Origin: CAWDCV01 sp963728125
GTDB lineage: Bacteria; Actinomycetota; Actinomycetes; CAWDCV01
Reading direction: 5' to 3'
NCBI GenBank assembly: GCA_963728125.1
Contig: CAVSIZ010000019.1
Location: 248,001 to 312,000 of the forward strand
DNA length: 64,000 bases
Part shown: positions 51,036 through 60,289 of the stretch, one piece after another
How the letters are laid out: each line of letters opens with the position of its first letter
Position numbering within the stretch: the stretch's first letter is position 1
Program-made: the position numbers and the translations under genes
Notes under the pieces: model-generated
What the model saw: only the letters and a program-made list of their open reading frames with translations
Database searches by the model: none
Told to the model about the DNA's origin: nothing

Positions 51036-51167
51036 GCTCGGCAGCGGCACTTCATCATCGCCGGACCCAATGGTGTCCTCGTCGACGTCATCACCCCGAT
51101 CGAGCCCGGGTCCGAGTTCGCCGAGCAGTTCGCCGCCACAAGTGATGAATCTGTGCGCTGCCCCCGG
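51036..51167 (+). pseudogene. VOC/glyoxalase C-terminal relic
   Basis: One plus frame reads RHFIIAGPNGVLVDVITPIEP then EFAEQFAAT, the familiar end of a VOC-family protein. There is no start, no N-terminal half and no stop at the natural point (the frame runs on into the antisense of the neighbour). It is the stub of a deleted gene between the methyltransferase and the glycosyltransferase. Confidence 0.6.
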
Positions 51168-52179
51168 TCACTGGCCGACGATCCGCCGGAACAGGCGCTC
51201 GTAGTCGTCGACCATGCGGTCGGCGCTGAACCGCCGGACCGCCTCGCGACGACACTCGCGCTCGATCGATCGAGCCCAGTCCCCGAACGGCCAGCACGGC
51301 TTCGTCGGTGGACTGGACGAGGAAGCCCGTACGTCCATGCGCCAGCAGCTCGGGCAGGGAGCCGCGTGGCGTGGCTATCACCGGGGTTCCCACCGCGAGC
51401 GACTCCACGACCGCTAGCCCGAATGGCTCCTCGAAATCGATGAGGTGCAGCAGAGCCGCGGCGCCGCCGAGGAGGCGGTCGCGCTCGGCCGGCCCGACCG
51501 CGCCGACGTAGCGCACGCGGCGACCGTCGACGTACGGCTCGACCTGCTCGTGGAAGTAGGCCGCGTCGTGCACGATCCCGGCAATGACCAGCGGCATCCC
51601 TACCCGCCGGGCCACCTCCACCGCCGCGTGAACGCCCTTATCGGGATGGATCCGGCCGAGGAACAAGAGGAAGCCGCCGTCGCCGCTGCCCGGTGTGAAG
51701 GTGTCGACGTCGATGCCGTGGTGGATCGTCGCGGCGTAAGTGAGCGCGGGGTGGCGGTCGGCGTCACTGATGGCGACGTAGTGGGCGATGTCGTCGTACG
51801 CCGCATACGCGGGCACGATCCGCTCGGAAGAGAAGCCGTGGATCGTCGTGGCCACAGGTGTCGATGTGAGCCTGCTGTAGGTCAGCGGGAGGAAGTCGAA
51901 CTGGTTGGAGATCAGGTCGAACTCGTGCGCCCGCTCAAAAGCGGCCGCGATGTGCAGGCTGCCCGCAACCTGCGCGTCGACGGACGGGTCCTCCTCGTAA
52001 CCAGCCGGCGCTACAGCATGCAGCCGCCCCGAGGTCGCCGAGTCGGCGGTGGCGAAAAGCGTGACGTCGTGGCCCCGCGCGACCAGTCCCTCGGCTATGG
52101 TCGAGGCCACCTGCTCCCACGGGCCGTACGACCGTGGTGGCGTGCGGTGGGCGATCGACGCCAGGACGGCGATCCGCAC
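51168..52179 (-). CDS. GT4-type glycosyltransferase, interrupted by an apparent frameshift
   Basis: From GTG 52179 (VRIAVLASIAHRTPPRSYGPWEQ) the frame shows a GT4 glycosyltransferase: FLLFLGRIHPDKGVHAAVEVARRVG, then EEPFGLAVVESLAVGTPVIATPRGSLPELL with the donor-binding Glu pair. After AVLAVRGLG the frame turns into antisense noise, but one base out of phase it reads RDWARSIERECRREAVRRF and DYERLFRRIVGQ with a stop at 51168, a normal GT4 end. One G too many in the run at 51281-51284 (plus-strand CCCC) explains it. The whole protein would be about 337 residues. It diverges from the next glycosyltransferase. Confidence 0.82.
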
Positions 52180-52360
52180 GCTGGCCTCCAGGCTCGGGTC
52201 CGCGCACCGTACCCGGTTGTTGCCGCGTGACCGGGGTAGGACATATACGTCGCCCACCTCATCGAGGTGCGCACCGGCAGTGTCTCTGCCGGCATCGCTC
52301 GACCGTGACAGCAGCCTCCAGGACGGCTGTGCGCGCTGCGCACCAGCAGAAAGAACAGGT

Positions 52361-53491
52361 ATGTCTCTCAGTTTCGGCATTCTCGGCACGTTCCCACCGA
52401 CGCAGTGCGGTCTCGCCACCTTCTCGCAGGCCCTGGCCAGGCACCTCCACAGCTCCGGTGTCGAGGTCGGCATCGTCCGCGTCGTCGACACGCCCCAGCC
52501 TGCCGTCCCCCTCGTGGCGCACCAGCTCGTCATCGGCGACCCCCGAGCGCCGCTCGCGGCGGCAGCAGCGCTCGACCGGTTCGACGTCGCGATCGTCCAG
52601 CACGAGTACGGAATCTTCGGCGGGCGCGACGGAGCCGACGTGCTCGACGTCCTCGCCCACGTCCGGGTGCCGGTCGTCTCCGTCCTGCACACGGTGCTCA
52701 CCGACCCGAGCCCCAACCAGCACCGCATCCTCGCGCACGTCGTCCACGCTTCGGCCGTGGTCGTGACGATGACCGAGACCGCTCGGCAGCGTCTCATCCG
52801 TGGCTGGGGTGTGAGCCCGACCAAGGTCGTCGTCATCGCCCACGGCGCGGAGGACGGGCGGGTACCGGTTCCAGTCCGCCGGCCGTCGTCCTCGACTCCG
52901 ACGGTGCTCACCTGGGGGCTGCTAGGCCCGGGCAAGGGCATCGAGTGGGCCATTCAGGCGATGCGCAGCCTCAGCGACCTCGATCCGCAGCCGCGTTACC
53001 ACGTGGTGGGGCAGACCCATCCGCGCGTGCTCGAGCGCGACGGCGAGGTCTATCGAGACAGCCTGGTCGGGTCCGCGGACCGACTCGGCATCGCCGCGAT
53101 GGTGAAGTTTGACGCTCGTTACCTCGACCAGCAGACCCTGCACCGCATCGTCGCGGACGCCGACGTCGTCCTCCTGCCCTACGACTCGCGGGATCAGGTC
53201 ACCTCCGGGGTGCTGACAGAGGCGGTGGTCGCCGGCAAGCCGGTCGTCTCCACGACCTTCCCGCACGCGGTGGAGCTGTTGTCGAGCGGAGCCGGGCTCC
53301 TCGTCCCCCAGCGTGATCCGATGGCGACCGCGGCGGCGCTCCGTCGCGTCCTCACCGAGCCGGGTCTCGCCGACAGGATGGCCGCGACCGCGCGGGTCCT
53401 AGCGCCGCGCCTGCTGTGGCCCGCCGTGGCCGACGAGTACGTCGCGCTCGCGGATGCCCTTGTCGACTCCCGGGCGGAGGCGGTTGCGTGA
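52361..53491 (+). CDS. GT4 glycosyltransferase, first gene of the GH130 operon
   Basis: A 376-residue GT-B enzyme from ATG 52361. The N-terminal FGILGTFPPTQCGLATFSQAL and VQHEYGIFGGRDG are typical of the GT4 group paired with GH130 proteins. LTWGLLGPGKGIEWAIQAM starts the donor domain and VVLLPYDSRDQVTSGVLTEAVVAGKPVVSTTFPHAVELL holds the sugar-nucleotide site. It opens a three-gene operon with overlapping stops and starts (53488, 54510). The 181 bp before it separate it from the opposite-facing GT4 gene and probably hold both promoters. Confidence 0.88.
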   Translation: MSLSFGILGTFPPTQCGLATFSQALARHLHSSGVEVGIVRVVDTPQPAVPLVAHQLVIGDPRAPLAAAAALDRFDVAIVQHEYGIFGGRDGADVLDVLAHVRVPVVSVLHTVLTDPSPNQHRILAHVVHASAVVVTMTETARQRLIRGWGVSPTKVVVIAHGAEDGRVPVPVRRPSSSTPTVLTWGLLGPGKGIEWAIQAMRSLSDLDPQPRYHVVGQTHPRVLERDGEVYRDSLVGSADRLGIAAMVKFDARYLDQQTLHRIVADADVVLLPYDSRDQVTSGVLTEAVVAGKPVVSTTFPHAVELLSSGAGLLVPQRDPMATAAALRRVLTEPGLADRMAATARVLAPRLLWPAVADEYVALADALVDSRAEAVA

Positions 53492-54513
53492 CCGAGCACT
53501 CCGCCGATCTGTCGTTTGGCCACCTGCTGAACCTGAGCAGCTGGCTCGGACTCTTCGAGCACGCGCTGCTCACGACGCCGCGGCAGGAGCACGGGTACTG
53601 CCTCGACGACGTCGCCCGCGGGCTTGTCGTCACCGCCCGCCAACCTTCGCCCTCACCGGCGGTGATGTCACTGACCCGCACGTACCTGCGCTTCGTCCTC
53701 GAGGCGCAGGACACCGAGGGCCGCTTCCACAACCGCCGCTCGGCGGACGGTCGGTGGCTCGACGAGCCGAGCGTCGACGACCACTGGGGACGCGCGCTCT
53801 GGGGGCTCGGGACGCTGGCCGCGCTCAGCGCCGAAGGCACCGTCCGCGACGCCGCACTGCACGCTGCTGCGATCGGCTTCCAGGTGCGCTCCCCGCACAA
53901 CCGGGCGATGTCGTACGCCGCCCTCGGCGCCTTCGAGGTCCTCCGGGCTCGCTCCGGGGACCGCGACGCCCTAGCCCTGCTGCGCGACGCGCGGACCCTG
54001 CTCGGGCGGCCGGGTCCCGACCCGGCCTGGCCGTGGCCGGAGCCGCGCTTGACGTACGGCAACGCGGTGATCCCGGAGGCGCTCCTCGTCGTCGGCGCGG
54101 CTCTCGAAGACGACGTCGCCCTGCACGACGGGCTGCGGCTGCTCGACTGGTTGATCGAGCAGGAGACGCGCGGCGAGCACCTGTCGGTCACCCCCGTCGG
54201 CGGTTGGGTAAACGGCGAGCCACGCCCAGGCTTCGACCAGCAGCCGATCGAGGTCGCGGCGCTGGCCGAGGCGTGCTGGCGGGCATACGAGCTGACTGGC
54301 GACGCCCGGTGGCTTCCCCCGCTCGAGCGCTGCGTCGCCTGGTTCGCCGGGGCCAACGACATCGGCGTCGTCCTCTACGACCCCACGACCGGCGGAGGTC
54401 GGGACGGACTGCATCCTGACCGGGTGAACGAGAACCAGGGTGCCGAGTCCACCCTGGCGGCCCTGTCCACCCTGCAGCTGGGACTGCGCCCCGCGGCGCT
54501 GGCCCGTCGTTGA
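53488..54513 (+). CDS. Alpha/alpha-toroid glycosidase-like protein
   Basis: A 341-residue soluble protein with repeated helical pairs: FEHALLTTPRQEHGYCLDDVARGLVV, FHNRRSADGRWLDEPSVDDHWGRALWGLG, and TYGNAVIPEALLVVGA to QQPIEVAALAEACWRAYELTG. This pattern is that of (alpha/alpha)6 toroid sugar-active proteins that sit between GT4 and GH130 genes in many bacteria. The exact reaction is unreported as far as I know. GTG 53488 overlaps the previous stop, and its own TGA overlaps the TTG of the GH130 gene. Confidence 0.78.
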   Translation: MTEHSADLSFGHLLNLSSWLGLFEHALLTTPRQEHGYCLDDVARGLVVTARQPSPSPAVMSLTRTYLRFVLEAQDTEGRFHNRRSADGRWLDEPSVDDHWGRALWGLGTLAALSAEGTVRDAALHAAAIGFQVRSPHNRAMSYAALGAFEVLRARSGDRDALALLRDARTLLGRPGPDPAWPWPEPRLTYGNAVIPEALLVVGAALEDDVALHDGLRLLDWLIEQETRGEHLSVTPVGGWVNGEPRPGFDQQPIEVAALAEACWRAYELTGDARWLPPLERCVAWFAGANDIGVVLYDPTTGGGRDGLHPDRVNENQGAESTLAALSTLQLGLRPAALARR

Positions 54514-56000
54514 CCACTCCGCTCGCGAGGCCGCTGGTCCGTCGCATCGACGGCGTCCTGCGCCCGGACCCGGCCCGCGTGATCAGCCGGCCGTTCCTGC
54601 CCGGCCAAGAGATCGTCGGGGCGCGGCGGCGCTCGCGCTCGTCGGCCGTGCTCGAGCGGGTCCTGGCGCTGTCCGACACCGAGGTCGATGACACCTTGGA
54701 TCGCACCCTGTACTTGTACGGCTCCCGGCACCGCGACCTGGCCGGGACCTGGGACGCGCGCTTCCAGCTGGTGGCGCACCTCGTCGACGACGCAGCCTCG
54801 CTGTCCCCGGCCCGACGACGACTCGTCGGCGCCACCTTCAGCAGCGAGTACGCCCTCGAGGCAGCGGCGCTGTTCAACCCGTCCATGGTCGCGCACCCGG
54901 ACCAATCGGGACTGCCCACCGGTGCCGTTCGGTTCGTCATGACCGTGCGCGCCGTTGGCGAGGGGCACGTTTCCAGCGTCGAGTTCCGGACCGGCATCTT
55001 CGACGGGGATCTGGTCAGCTTCGACGATCCCGGGGTGTTGGTGGGTGGGCCGCAGCTCGTCCAGACGACCTACCGACGTGCGGTCTTCGTCCAGCAGCTC
55101 GCGGAGCTGGAGGGCGACGACGACGAGGCCGAGGTCCTGGTCGCCGCGCTGCCCGAGCGCTTCGGGCGCGAGGAGCTCGACAGCGCCATGAGCCTGTTGC
55201 GCGCTTCCGGCGCGATGGGCGCAACCCGGCTGCAGCTGTCCATTCAGAGGCTGGAGTGGGTTGCCGCCTGCAACTACACCGTCGAGTTCGAGCCGGGATC
55301 GGGCCTCGGCGAGCGCGTCCTGCTTCCGAGCAGTCCCTCGGAGACCCACGGCCTCGAGGATGTGCGGCTCGTACGGCACACCGACGACGACGGCAGCGTG
55401 GAGTACCGCGGCACGTACACCGCCTTCGATGGGGTCAGGGTGGCGCCGCAGCTGCTCCGTACCGGCGACTTCGACACCTTTCACTTCTCGCAGCTCAGCG
55501 GGACGGCGGCCACGGACAAGGGCATGGCGCTGTTCCCGAGACCGGTCGGCGGCCGTGCCCTCGCCCTGTCGCGCCACGACCGCGAGAGCAACTCACTTGC
55601 CGAGTCTGACGACGGCCTGCGCTGGGAGGTCCTGACCACGCTGCAGGTCCCGCAGCACCCGTGGGAGCTCGTGCAGCTCGGTAACTGCGGCTCGCCCGTG
55701 GAAACTCGGGACGGCTGGTTGGTGCTCACGCACGGCGTGGGGCCGATGCGCGAGTACAGCATCGGTGCGCTGCTGCTCGACCTCGAGGACCCGCGCCAGG
55801 TGATCGGTTCGCTCGACGAGCCGTTGCTCACGCCGACGGCCGACGAGCGCGAGGGCTACGTGCCCAACGTCCTCTACTCGTGCGGCGCCCTGCTCCACGA
55901 CGACACACTGGTCGTGCCCTACGGCTGCAGCGACGCCTCGATCAGGGTCGCGCTCGTCGACGTACCCCAACTCCTCGCCAGGCTCACATCGCTGCGTTAG
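54510..56000 (+). CDS. GH130 family glycoside phosphorylase/hydrolase
   Basis: A 496-residue enzyme of the GH130 (PH1107-related) group, which splits beta-mannosides, usually by phosphorolysis. Characteristic parts are the N-terminal long helical section, FSSEYALEAAALFNPSMVAHPDQ, ACNYTVEFEPGSGLGERVLLPSSPSETHGLEDVRLVRH, GTYTAFDGVRVAPQLL, KGMALFPRPVGGRALALSRHDRESN and EGYVPNVLYSCGALLHDDTLVVPYGCSDAS. The start is TTG 54510 within the previous stop. Coupling with GT4 genes suggests turnover or trimming of a mannose-containing glycan. Subfamily, and hence phosphorylase or hydrolase, cannot be fixed here. Confidence 0.86.
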   Translation: MTTPLARPLVRRIDGVLRPDPARVISRPFLPGQEIVGARRRSRSSAVLERVLALSDTEVDDTLDRTLYLYGSRHRDLAGTWDARFQLVAHLVDDAASLSPARRRLVGATFSSEYALEAAALFNPSMVAHPDQSGLPTGAVRFVMTVRAVGEGHVSSVEFRTGIFDGDLVSFDDPGVLVGGPQLVQTTYRRAVFVQQLAELEGDDDEAEVLVAALPERFGREELDSAMSLLRASGAMGATRLQLSIQRLEWVAACNYTVEFEPGSGLGERVLLPSSPSETHGLEDVRLVRHTDDDGSVEYRGTYTAFDGVRVAPQLLRTGDFDTFHFSQLSGTAATDKGMALFPRPVGGRALALSRHDRESNSLAESDDGLRWEVLTTLQVPQHPWELVQLGNCGSPVETRDGWLVLTHGVGPMREYSIGALLLDLEDPRQVIGSLDEPLLTPTADEREGYVPNVLYSCGALLHDDTLVVPYGCSDASIRVALVDVPQLLARLTSLR

Positions 56001-56044
56001 CCGGGTAAGCGACCGCGGGACATGATCACTGAGACGATGCCAAG

Positions 56045-56665
56045 GTGAACGACTCCGCGCTCGTGGGTGGCGTCCTGTTCGCCGGGCTCGTCATCTTCCT
56101 GGTGGGAGCTGTTGCCTGGCGGCTGGACTACCAGCGTCCACTTGAAGAATCTTTGCCCATCATCAGCGGTGATCGTCGCCGTCGGGCCTGGATCCACACC
56201 TGGATGATCGCCGCACTGGTCATCACACCAACGGGTCTGGCCGGCCTGACGGTAGCGATAACGGAACCGACCGCCGCAGTGCTGTCCGCGATGGCGACCG
56301 CGGCCTATCTGTGTGGCGCCGTTGGTCTGATCGCGTCGCTGGCTTTCCGCCTGACCGTGGTGCCTTGGGCAGCGGACCGCACCGTGGCCGACGGCGCTCC
56401 ACCCGACGCTTTCGCGGCCTACGACCAGTGGGCCGGCGCGCTCTACGTCGTGCAGATGCTCACCGCCTACCTCGCCTCCGCAGTGCTTGGCATCGCGGTT
56501 CTGCTCAGCGACGCGCTTCCTGCGTGGCTCGGCTACGCCGGCATCGCTTGGGGGCTTGTCTTCGCGGCCGGCTTCGTGACCACACGATTCGCAGGACCGT
56601 TCAACCCGCCGTTCTGGGCGCACACCTACACGGGATCGATCGGGCTAGCCCTGTTGCTCACCTAG
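56045..56665 (+). CDS. Hypothetical multi-pass membrane protein
   Basis: A 206-residue protein with five or six hydrophobic segments (LVGGVLFAGLVIFLVGAVAW; WMIAALVITPTGLAGLTVAI; AYLCGAVGLIASLAF; VVQMLTAYLASAVLGIAVLL; WLGYAGIAWGLVFAAGFV). It has a GTG start and no family that I recognise. It lies 44 bp after the GH130 gene on the same strand but separate in composition, so membership of that operon is unsure. Confidence 0.65.
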   Translation: MNDSALVGGVLFAGLVIFLVGAVAWRLDYQRPLEESLPIISGDRRRRAWIHTWMIAALVITPTGLAGLTVAITEPTAAVLSAMATAAYLCGAVGLIASLAFRLTVVPWAADRTVADGAPPDAFAAYDQWAGALYVVQMLTAYLASAVLGIAVLLSDALPAWLGYAGIAWGLVFAAGFVTTRFAGPFNPPFWAHTYTGSIGLALLLT

Positions 56666-56724
56666 AACCCGCCGGGACAGCTACCTCGCTCGTGGCCGAC
56701 GGTGTCCGAGGTTCGTCCCTACCG

Positions 56725-57132
56725 CTAGGCGCCGCTCGTTGCCAACGCCTTGGCCTTGAGCTGCTCGTACTCGCTCTGGTTGATGGCTCCGGATTCGAGC
56801 AGTGACTTGGCCGACACGATGTCGTCGGCGGCGCTGCTCTTGGCTCCGTTCGACGCTGCGACCGACCTGATGTACGCGTCCTGCCGCTTCTGTATTTCGG
56901 CCTGGGCCTCTATCCCGCGCTCAGTCATCCCATTGCCGCGGGCGATCAGGTAGACGAGCATTCCGAGGACCGGGAGGACGATGATGAACAGCGCCCACAA
57001 CGTCTTCGCCATGCCGCCCAGATCCCTGCTCCGGAAGAGGTCTCCGAAGATCCACCACAGGCACATGAACCAGGCGAAGAAGATGAAGAACTCGAACAAT
57101 GCCAGCAGGAACGACCCGTTGTCGTCGAACAC
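56725..57132 (-). CDS. PLDc_N plus SHOCT domain membrane protein
   Basis: A 135-residue protein. Two helices (FLLALFEFFIFFAWFMCLWWIF; LWALFIIVLPVLGMLVYLIARG) form the PLDc_N-like anchor, then a charged linker, and DDIVSAKSLLESGAINQSEYEQLKAKAL is a SHOCT motif. Such proteins are common in actinobacteria and of unknown role. I chose GTG 57132 because GGGAGG is then 9 nt upstream; the GTG at 57141 would leave no spacing. Confidence 0.8.
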   Translation of the reverse strand: MFDDNGSFLLALFEFFIFFAWFMCLWWIFGDLFRSRDLGGMAKTLWALFIIVLPVLGMLVYLIARGNGMTERGIEAQAEIQKRQDAYIRSVAASNGAKSSAADDIVSAKSLLESGAINQSEYEQLKAKALATSGA

Positions 57133-57141
57133 GGTCAGCAC

Positions 57142-57478
57142 CCTCCCATGTTGTCGCCGACTGCGTCGGCGGTCCTAGAGCGAACGATCTCCATCCCCCA
57201 TTCGACCGCGTACGGGTCACCCCCGCCTCATCCTTCACGGGGGATCCGCACCCCGGGCGAACGCGGCCACGCGAACGCAGCTCTCGGTGCTTTGCAACAT
57301 GTTCCGAAGACTTGAACACCCCACGAAGCCGGCCTTAACGACTCTCGCCGGCCGTCTGCCTGGCGGATTACCTCAGCCGGTACCGGTTCGGCCAGTTTCC
57401 GGCCGACCGGGGCGGCGCCTGCGTCGACTTCACCGGCGGCTTGGGCTGCTTCCCGCTGGTTAGCCGGCGCTCGTGCGG
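57142..57478. other. Intergenic region with one small hairpin
   Basis: About 340 bp between two minus-strand genes. CGCCGAC-TGC-GTCGGCG (57155-57171) is a perfect 7-bp hairpin just upstream of the PLDc_N/SHOCT gene. I see no credible coding sequence, promoter box or tRNA in the rest. Confidence 0.5.
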
Positions 57479-58666
57479 CTAGCGGACGCCGAGGAGGTGT
57501 TCCAGGGCCAGCCGCTGTATCTGCGCGAAGCCGTAGCCCTTGGTGCGGGCGGCGTCGAGGTCGTAGTCCTCGAAGGAGCTCCGGTCGGCGACGAGCTGCT
57601 CGTGGCCCTCGCCCTCGTCGAGCGTCGGCTCGCTGAGCTGGCCGACGCCGGCGGCCGACAGTGCCTCCTGCACCGCGGAGTCGGCCCGGAACGCATGCGA
57701 ACGATCCCGCAGAGTCAGGTACAGCTCCATGTTCGCCTGCGCGGACTGCCAGACCCCATCCATGTCCTCGGTGCGTAGCGGCTTGAAGTCGAAGTGGCGG
57801 TCGCCATCGTAGGTCGGGCCGCCGCCGGGCGCGCCGTTCTCCAGTAGGTCGACGGTGGAGAACGCCTGCAGCAGATCGCCGTAGCCGAACACGAAGTCCT
57901 GGTCGTAGCGCGGCCCCTTCTGCCCGTTGAGGTCGATGTGGAATAGCTTCCCCTGCCACAAGGCCTGCGCGATGCCGTGGGTGTAGTTCAGGCTCGCCAT
58001 CTGCTCGTGCCCGGTCTCGGGGTTGATGCCGACCATGTCGGCGTGCTCGAGCTGGGAGATGAACGCCAGCGCATGGCCGATCGACGGCAGCAGGATGTCG
58101 CCGCGCGGCTCATTCGGCTTCGGCTCGATGGCGAAGCGCATGCCGTAGCCCTTGTCTATCGAGTACTGCGCCAGCAGGTCGAGGCCCTCCCGGTAGCGGT
58201 CCAGCGCGGACCGGACGTCCTTGGCGAAGTCGACCTCTGAGCCTTCCCGGCCACCCCAGAACACGTAAATCTGGGCACCGAATTCCGCGGCGAGGTCCAT
58301 GTTGCGCATGACCTTGCGCAAGGCGTACCGGCGCACGGACCGGTCGTTGCTGGTGAACCCGCCGTCCTTGAACACCGGGTCACCGAACAGGTTGGTCGTC
58401 ACCATCGGGACGACCAAGCCGGTCTCAGCGAGTGCGGCCTTGAACTCCTCGATGATGCGCTGCCGGTCCGAGCTGCTGGTGCCGGGCGGGATCAGGTCGT
58501 CGTCGTGGAAGGTGATGCCGTAGGCCCCGAGCTCCGACAGCTTGTGCACGGCCTCCACACCGGCCAGCACCGGGCGGGTCGCCTCACCGAAGACGTCCCG
58601 GGCCTGCCACCCCACCGTCCACAAACCGAAGCTGAACTTGTCCTCACGCGTGGGCTGCGGTGTCAC
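57479..58666 (-). CDS. xylA: Xylose isomerase
   Basis: A 395-residue class I (actinobacterial) xylose isomerase converting D-xylose to D-xylulose, and glucose to fructose as a side activity. FHDDDLIPPG contains the catalytic His54 and Asp57, VFWGGREGSEVD and AIEPKPNEPRGDILLPS (Glu181, Lys183) the metal site, and NPETGHEQMASLNY and HIDLNGQKGPRYDQD the rest of the two-metal centre. The GTG start follows GAGGAGCC. No xylulokinase or xylose transporter is beside it, which is unusual. The gene faces away from the ThuA protein. Confidence 0.96.
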   Translation of the reverse strand: MTPQPTREDKFSFGLWTVGWQARDVFGEATRPVLAGVEAVHKLSELGAYGITFHDDDLIPPGTSSSDRQRIIEEFKAALAETGLVVPMVTTNLFGDPVFKDGGFTSNDRSVRRYALRKVMRNMDLAAEFGAQIYVFWGGREGSEVDFAKDVRSALDRYREGLDLLAQYSIDKGYGMRFAIEPKPNEPRGDILLPSIGHALAFISQLEHADMVGINPETGHEQMASLNYTHGIAQALWQGKLFHIDLNGQKGPRYDQDFVFGYGDLLQAFSTVDLLENGAPGGGPTYDGDRHFDFKPLRTEDMDGVWQSAQANMELYLTLRDRSHAFRADSAVQEALSAAGVGQLSEPTLDEGEGHEQLVADRSSFEDYDLDAARTKGYGFAQIQRLALEHLLGVR

Positions 58667-59047
58667 GGCTCCTCCTCAAGCGGCAGCGGTCTCGCGCGAC
58701 CGACGATGCGGACCACTGCGTCCCTACCCGTCTGACCCGACGTTGACCCCGTCGGCACGACATTGTCCCTTCGAGACTGGCCACTACGTCGGGGACGAGG
58801 TGTCGGCTCCGCTGCCGGACGACAGCGCGGCGTGCTGCATCAGGTGTCCTCGGCGGACACCGTCAACGGAGGCGATGAAGCTGTCCGACGCTGACGGCAG
58901 ACGTCGCTCCGCCCATGTGGCAAGAGTGACGTGGACCCGGCAGAGAACGGGTCCCCCGTCCCGAAGCAGACATCTTCCCGAATCGTACGGAAGTCAGTAT
59001 GGTTCCGGTGAAACTCCGGGCATGGGCGACGGACGCTGAGGAGAGCC
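58667..59047. other. Divergent intergenic region between xylA and the ThuA gene
   Basis: About 380 bp that must hold both promoters. CGGAA and TTCCG, 10 bp apart near 58990-59010, form a weak inverted repeat 40 bp before the ThuA start. I see no other gene or strong operator. Confidence 0.4.
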
Positions 59048-59875
59048 ATGAAGCTTCTGGCGAGGGTCCTCGTAACGGTGGCAGTGGTCCTGGGGTTGGC
59101 TGGTCCGGTCGCCGGGCCGGCGGCTGCCGGCTCGGCGGGAGCCGGGGGGCCGGAGTTCAGTGCGCTGGTCTTCTCCAAGACCGCGGCGTTCCGACACGCC
59201 TCGATCCCGGCCGGGGTGGCAGCGATCCAGCAGCTCGGCGCCCAGCACAACTTCACGGTCGACGCAACCGAGGACGCCGCGGCGTTCACCGACGCCAACC
59301 TCGCCCAGTACGACGTCGTGATCTGGCTGTCCACCACCGGCGACGTGCTGAACGACACGCAGCAGGCGGCCTTCGAGCGCTACATCCGCGCCGGCGGCGG
59401 GTACGCGGGCATCCACGCCGCCTCGGACACCGAGTACGACTGGCCCTGGTACGGCGGCCTGGTCGCGGCCTACTTCCGCGACCACCCGGGCGCGGTCAAC
59501 CCCCAGTTCCAGGTCGCGACCGTGAAGGTCGTCGGACGCGGCACCGCCGCCACCGCGCCGCTGCCGAATCGCTGGCAGCGGGAGGAGGAGTGGTACAACT
59601 TCCGCACCAACCCGCGGCACACCGTGCGGGTGCTCGCCGAGGTCGACGAGAGCACCTACGACCCCCGCGGCTACAGCGTCCCCGGCGGCTCGCCCGGCAT
59701 GGGGCAGCACCACCCGATCTCCTGGTGCCAGCCCTACGACGGCGGCCGCGCCTTCTACACCGCCATGGGGCACAAGGCCGAGTACTACTCCGAACCGCTA
59801 CTGCTGGCCCACCTCCTCGGCGGCATCCGGATGGCGGCCGGGGTGGCCAAGTTCAATTGCGGCGCGGAGGACTGA
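59048..59875 (+). CDS. Secreted ThuA-domain protein
   Basis: A 275-residue exported protein. Residues 1-28 are a signal peptide (LLARVLVTVAVVLGLAGPVAGPAAA). The rest is one ThuA domain: ALVFSKTAAFRHASIPAGVAAIQQLG, YDVVIWLSTTGDVLNDTQQAAFERYIRAGGGYAGIHAASDTEYDWPWYGGLV, and YDGGRAFYTAMGHKAEYYSEPLLLAHLLGGIRMAAG. ThuA is a glutamine-amidotransferase-like fold seen in trehalose use and large sugar-oxidising proteins; the free secreted form is common in actinobacteria and uncharacterised. The start follows GAGGAGAGCC. It may act on sugars together with xylA, but that is position only. Confidence 0.88.
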   Translation: MKLLARVLVTVAVVLGLAGPVAGPAAAGSAGAGGPEFSALVFSKTAAFRHASIPAGVAAIQQLGAQHNFTVDATEDAAAFTDANLAQYDVVIWLSTTGDVLNDTQQAAFERYIRAGGGYAGIHAASDTEYDWPWYGGLVAAYFRDHPGAVNPQFQVATVKVVGRGTAATAPLPNRWQREEEWYNFRTNPRHTVRVLAEVDESTYDPRGYSVPGGSPGMGQHHPISWCQPYDGGRAFYTAMGHKAEYYSEPLLLAHLLGGIRMAAGVAKFNCGAED

Positions 59876-60289
59876 CCAAGCCGGCGGACCACTGGGCCGG
59901 CGAGCGGCGCAACTGTTGCAGGATGTTCAGGTGGATCGCCGCGATGTCCGTGCCTCCACGGCCTCCGGCGGTGGAGGTCCGCCCTGCCCATCACTCATGC
60001 CCACGCCGTCCTGCCAGCGCTCGAATGGAGCAACGACGATCTCGACGTCACCGAGCCCGGTCAGCACGCAGCTAGCCACCCGGCCAGCTCCCGTCCCGGC
60101 TTTCCGAATCTGGACACTGAGGAGCGACCCGCCCTCACGGGGGTAGGAGCGGGCCGCTCGGCCGGTGACAGTACGCCCACGGCGCGGATCGGGCATGGCG
60201 AAATGCCCACACTCGGCGGGCTCTAGGCGGCCGGGTTCGCGAGTACGAGGTGCAGGGAGGTCAGCGGCCGGTCTACGCGGGCGAGCGGG
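59876..60289. other. Gene-poor stretch before the transposase relic
   Basis: About 410 bp. A minus frame from 60196 to 59927 (MPDPRRGRTVTGRAARSY onward, 89 codons) is open, with GGSLLSVQIRKAGTG and GDVEIVVAPFERWQDGVG segments, but it has no recognised family and weak initiation signals, so I do not call it a gene. Nothing else is supported. Confidence 0.35.
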
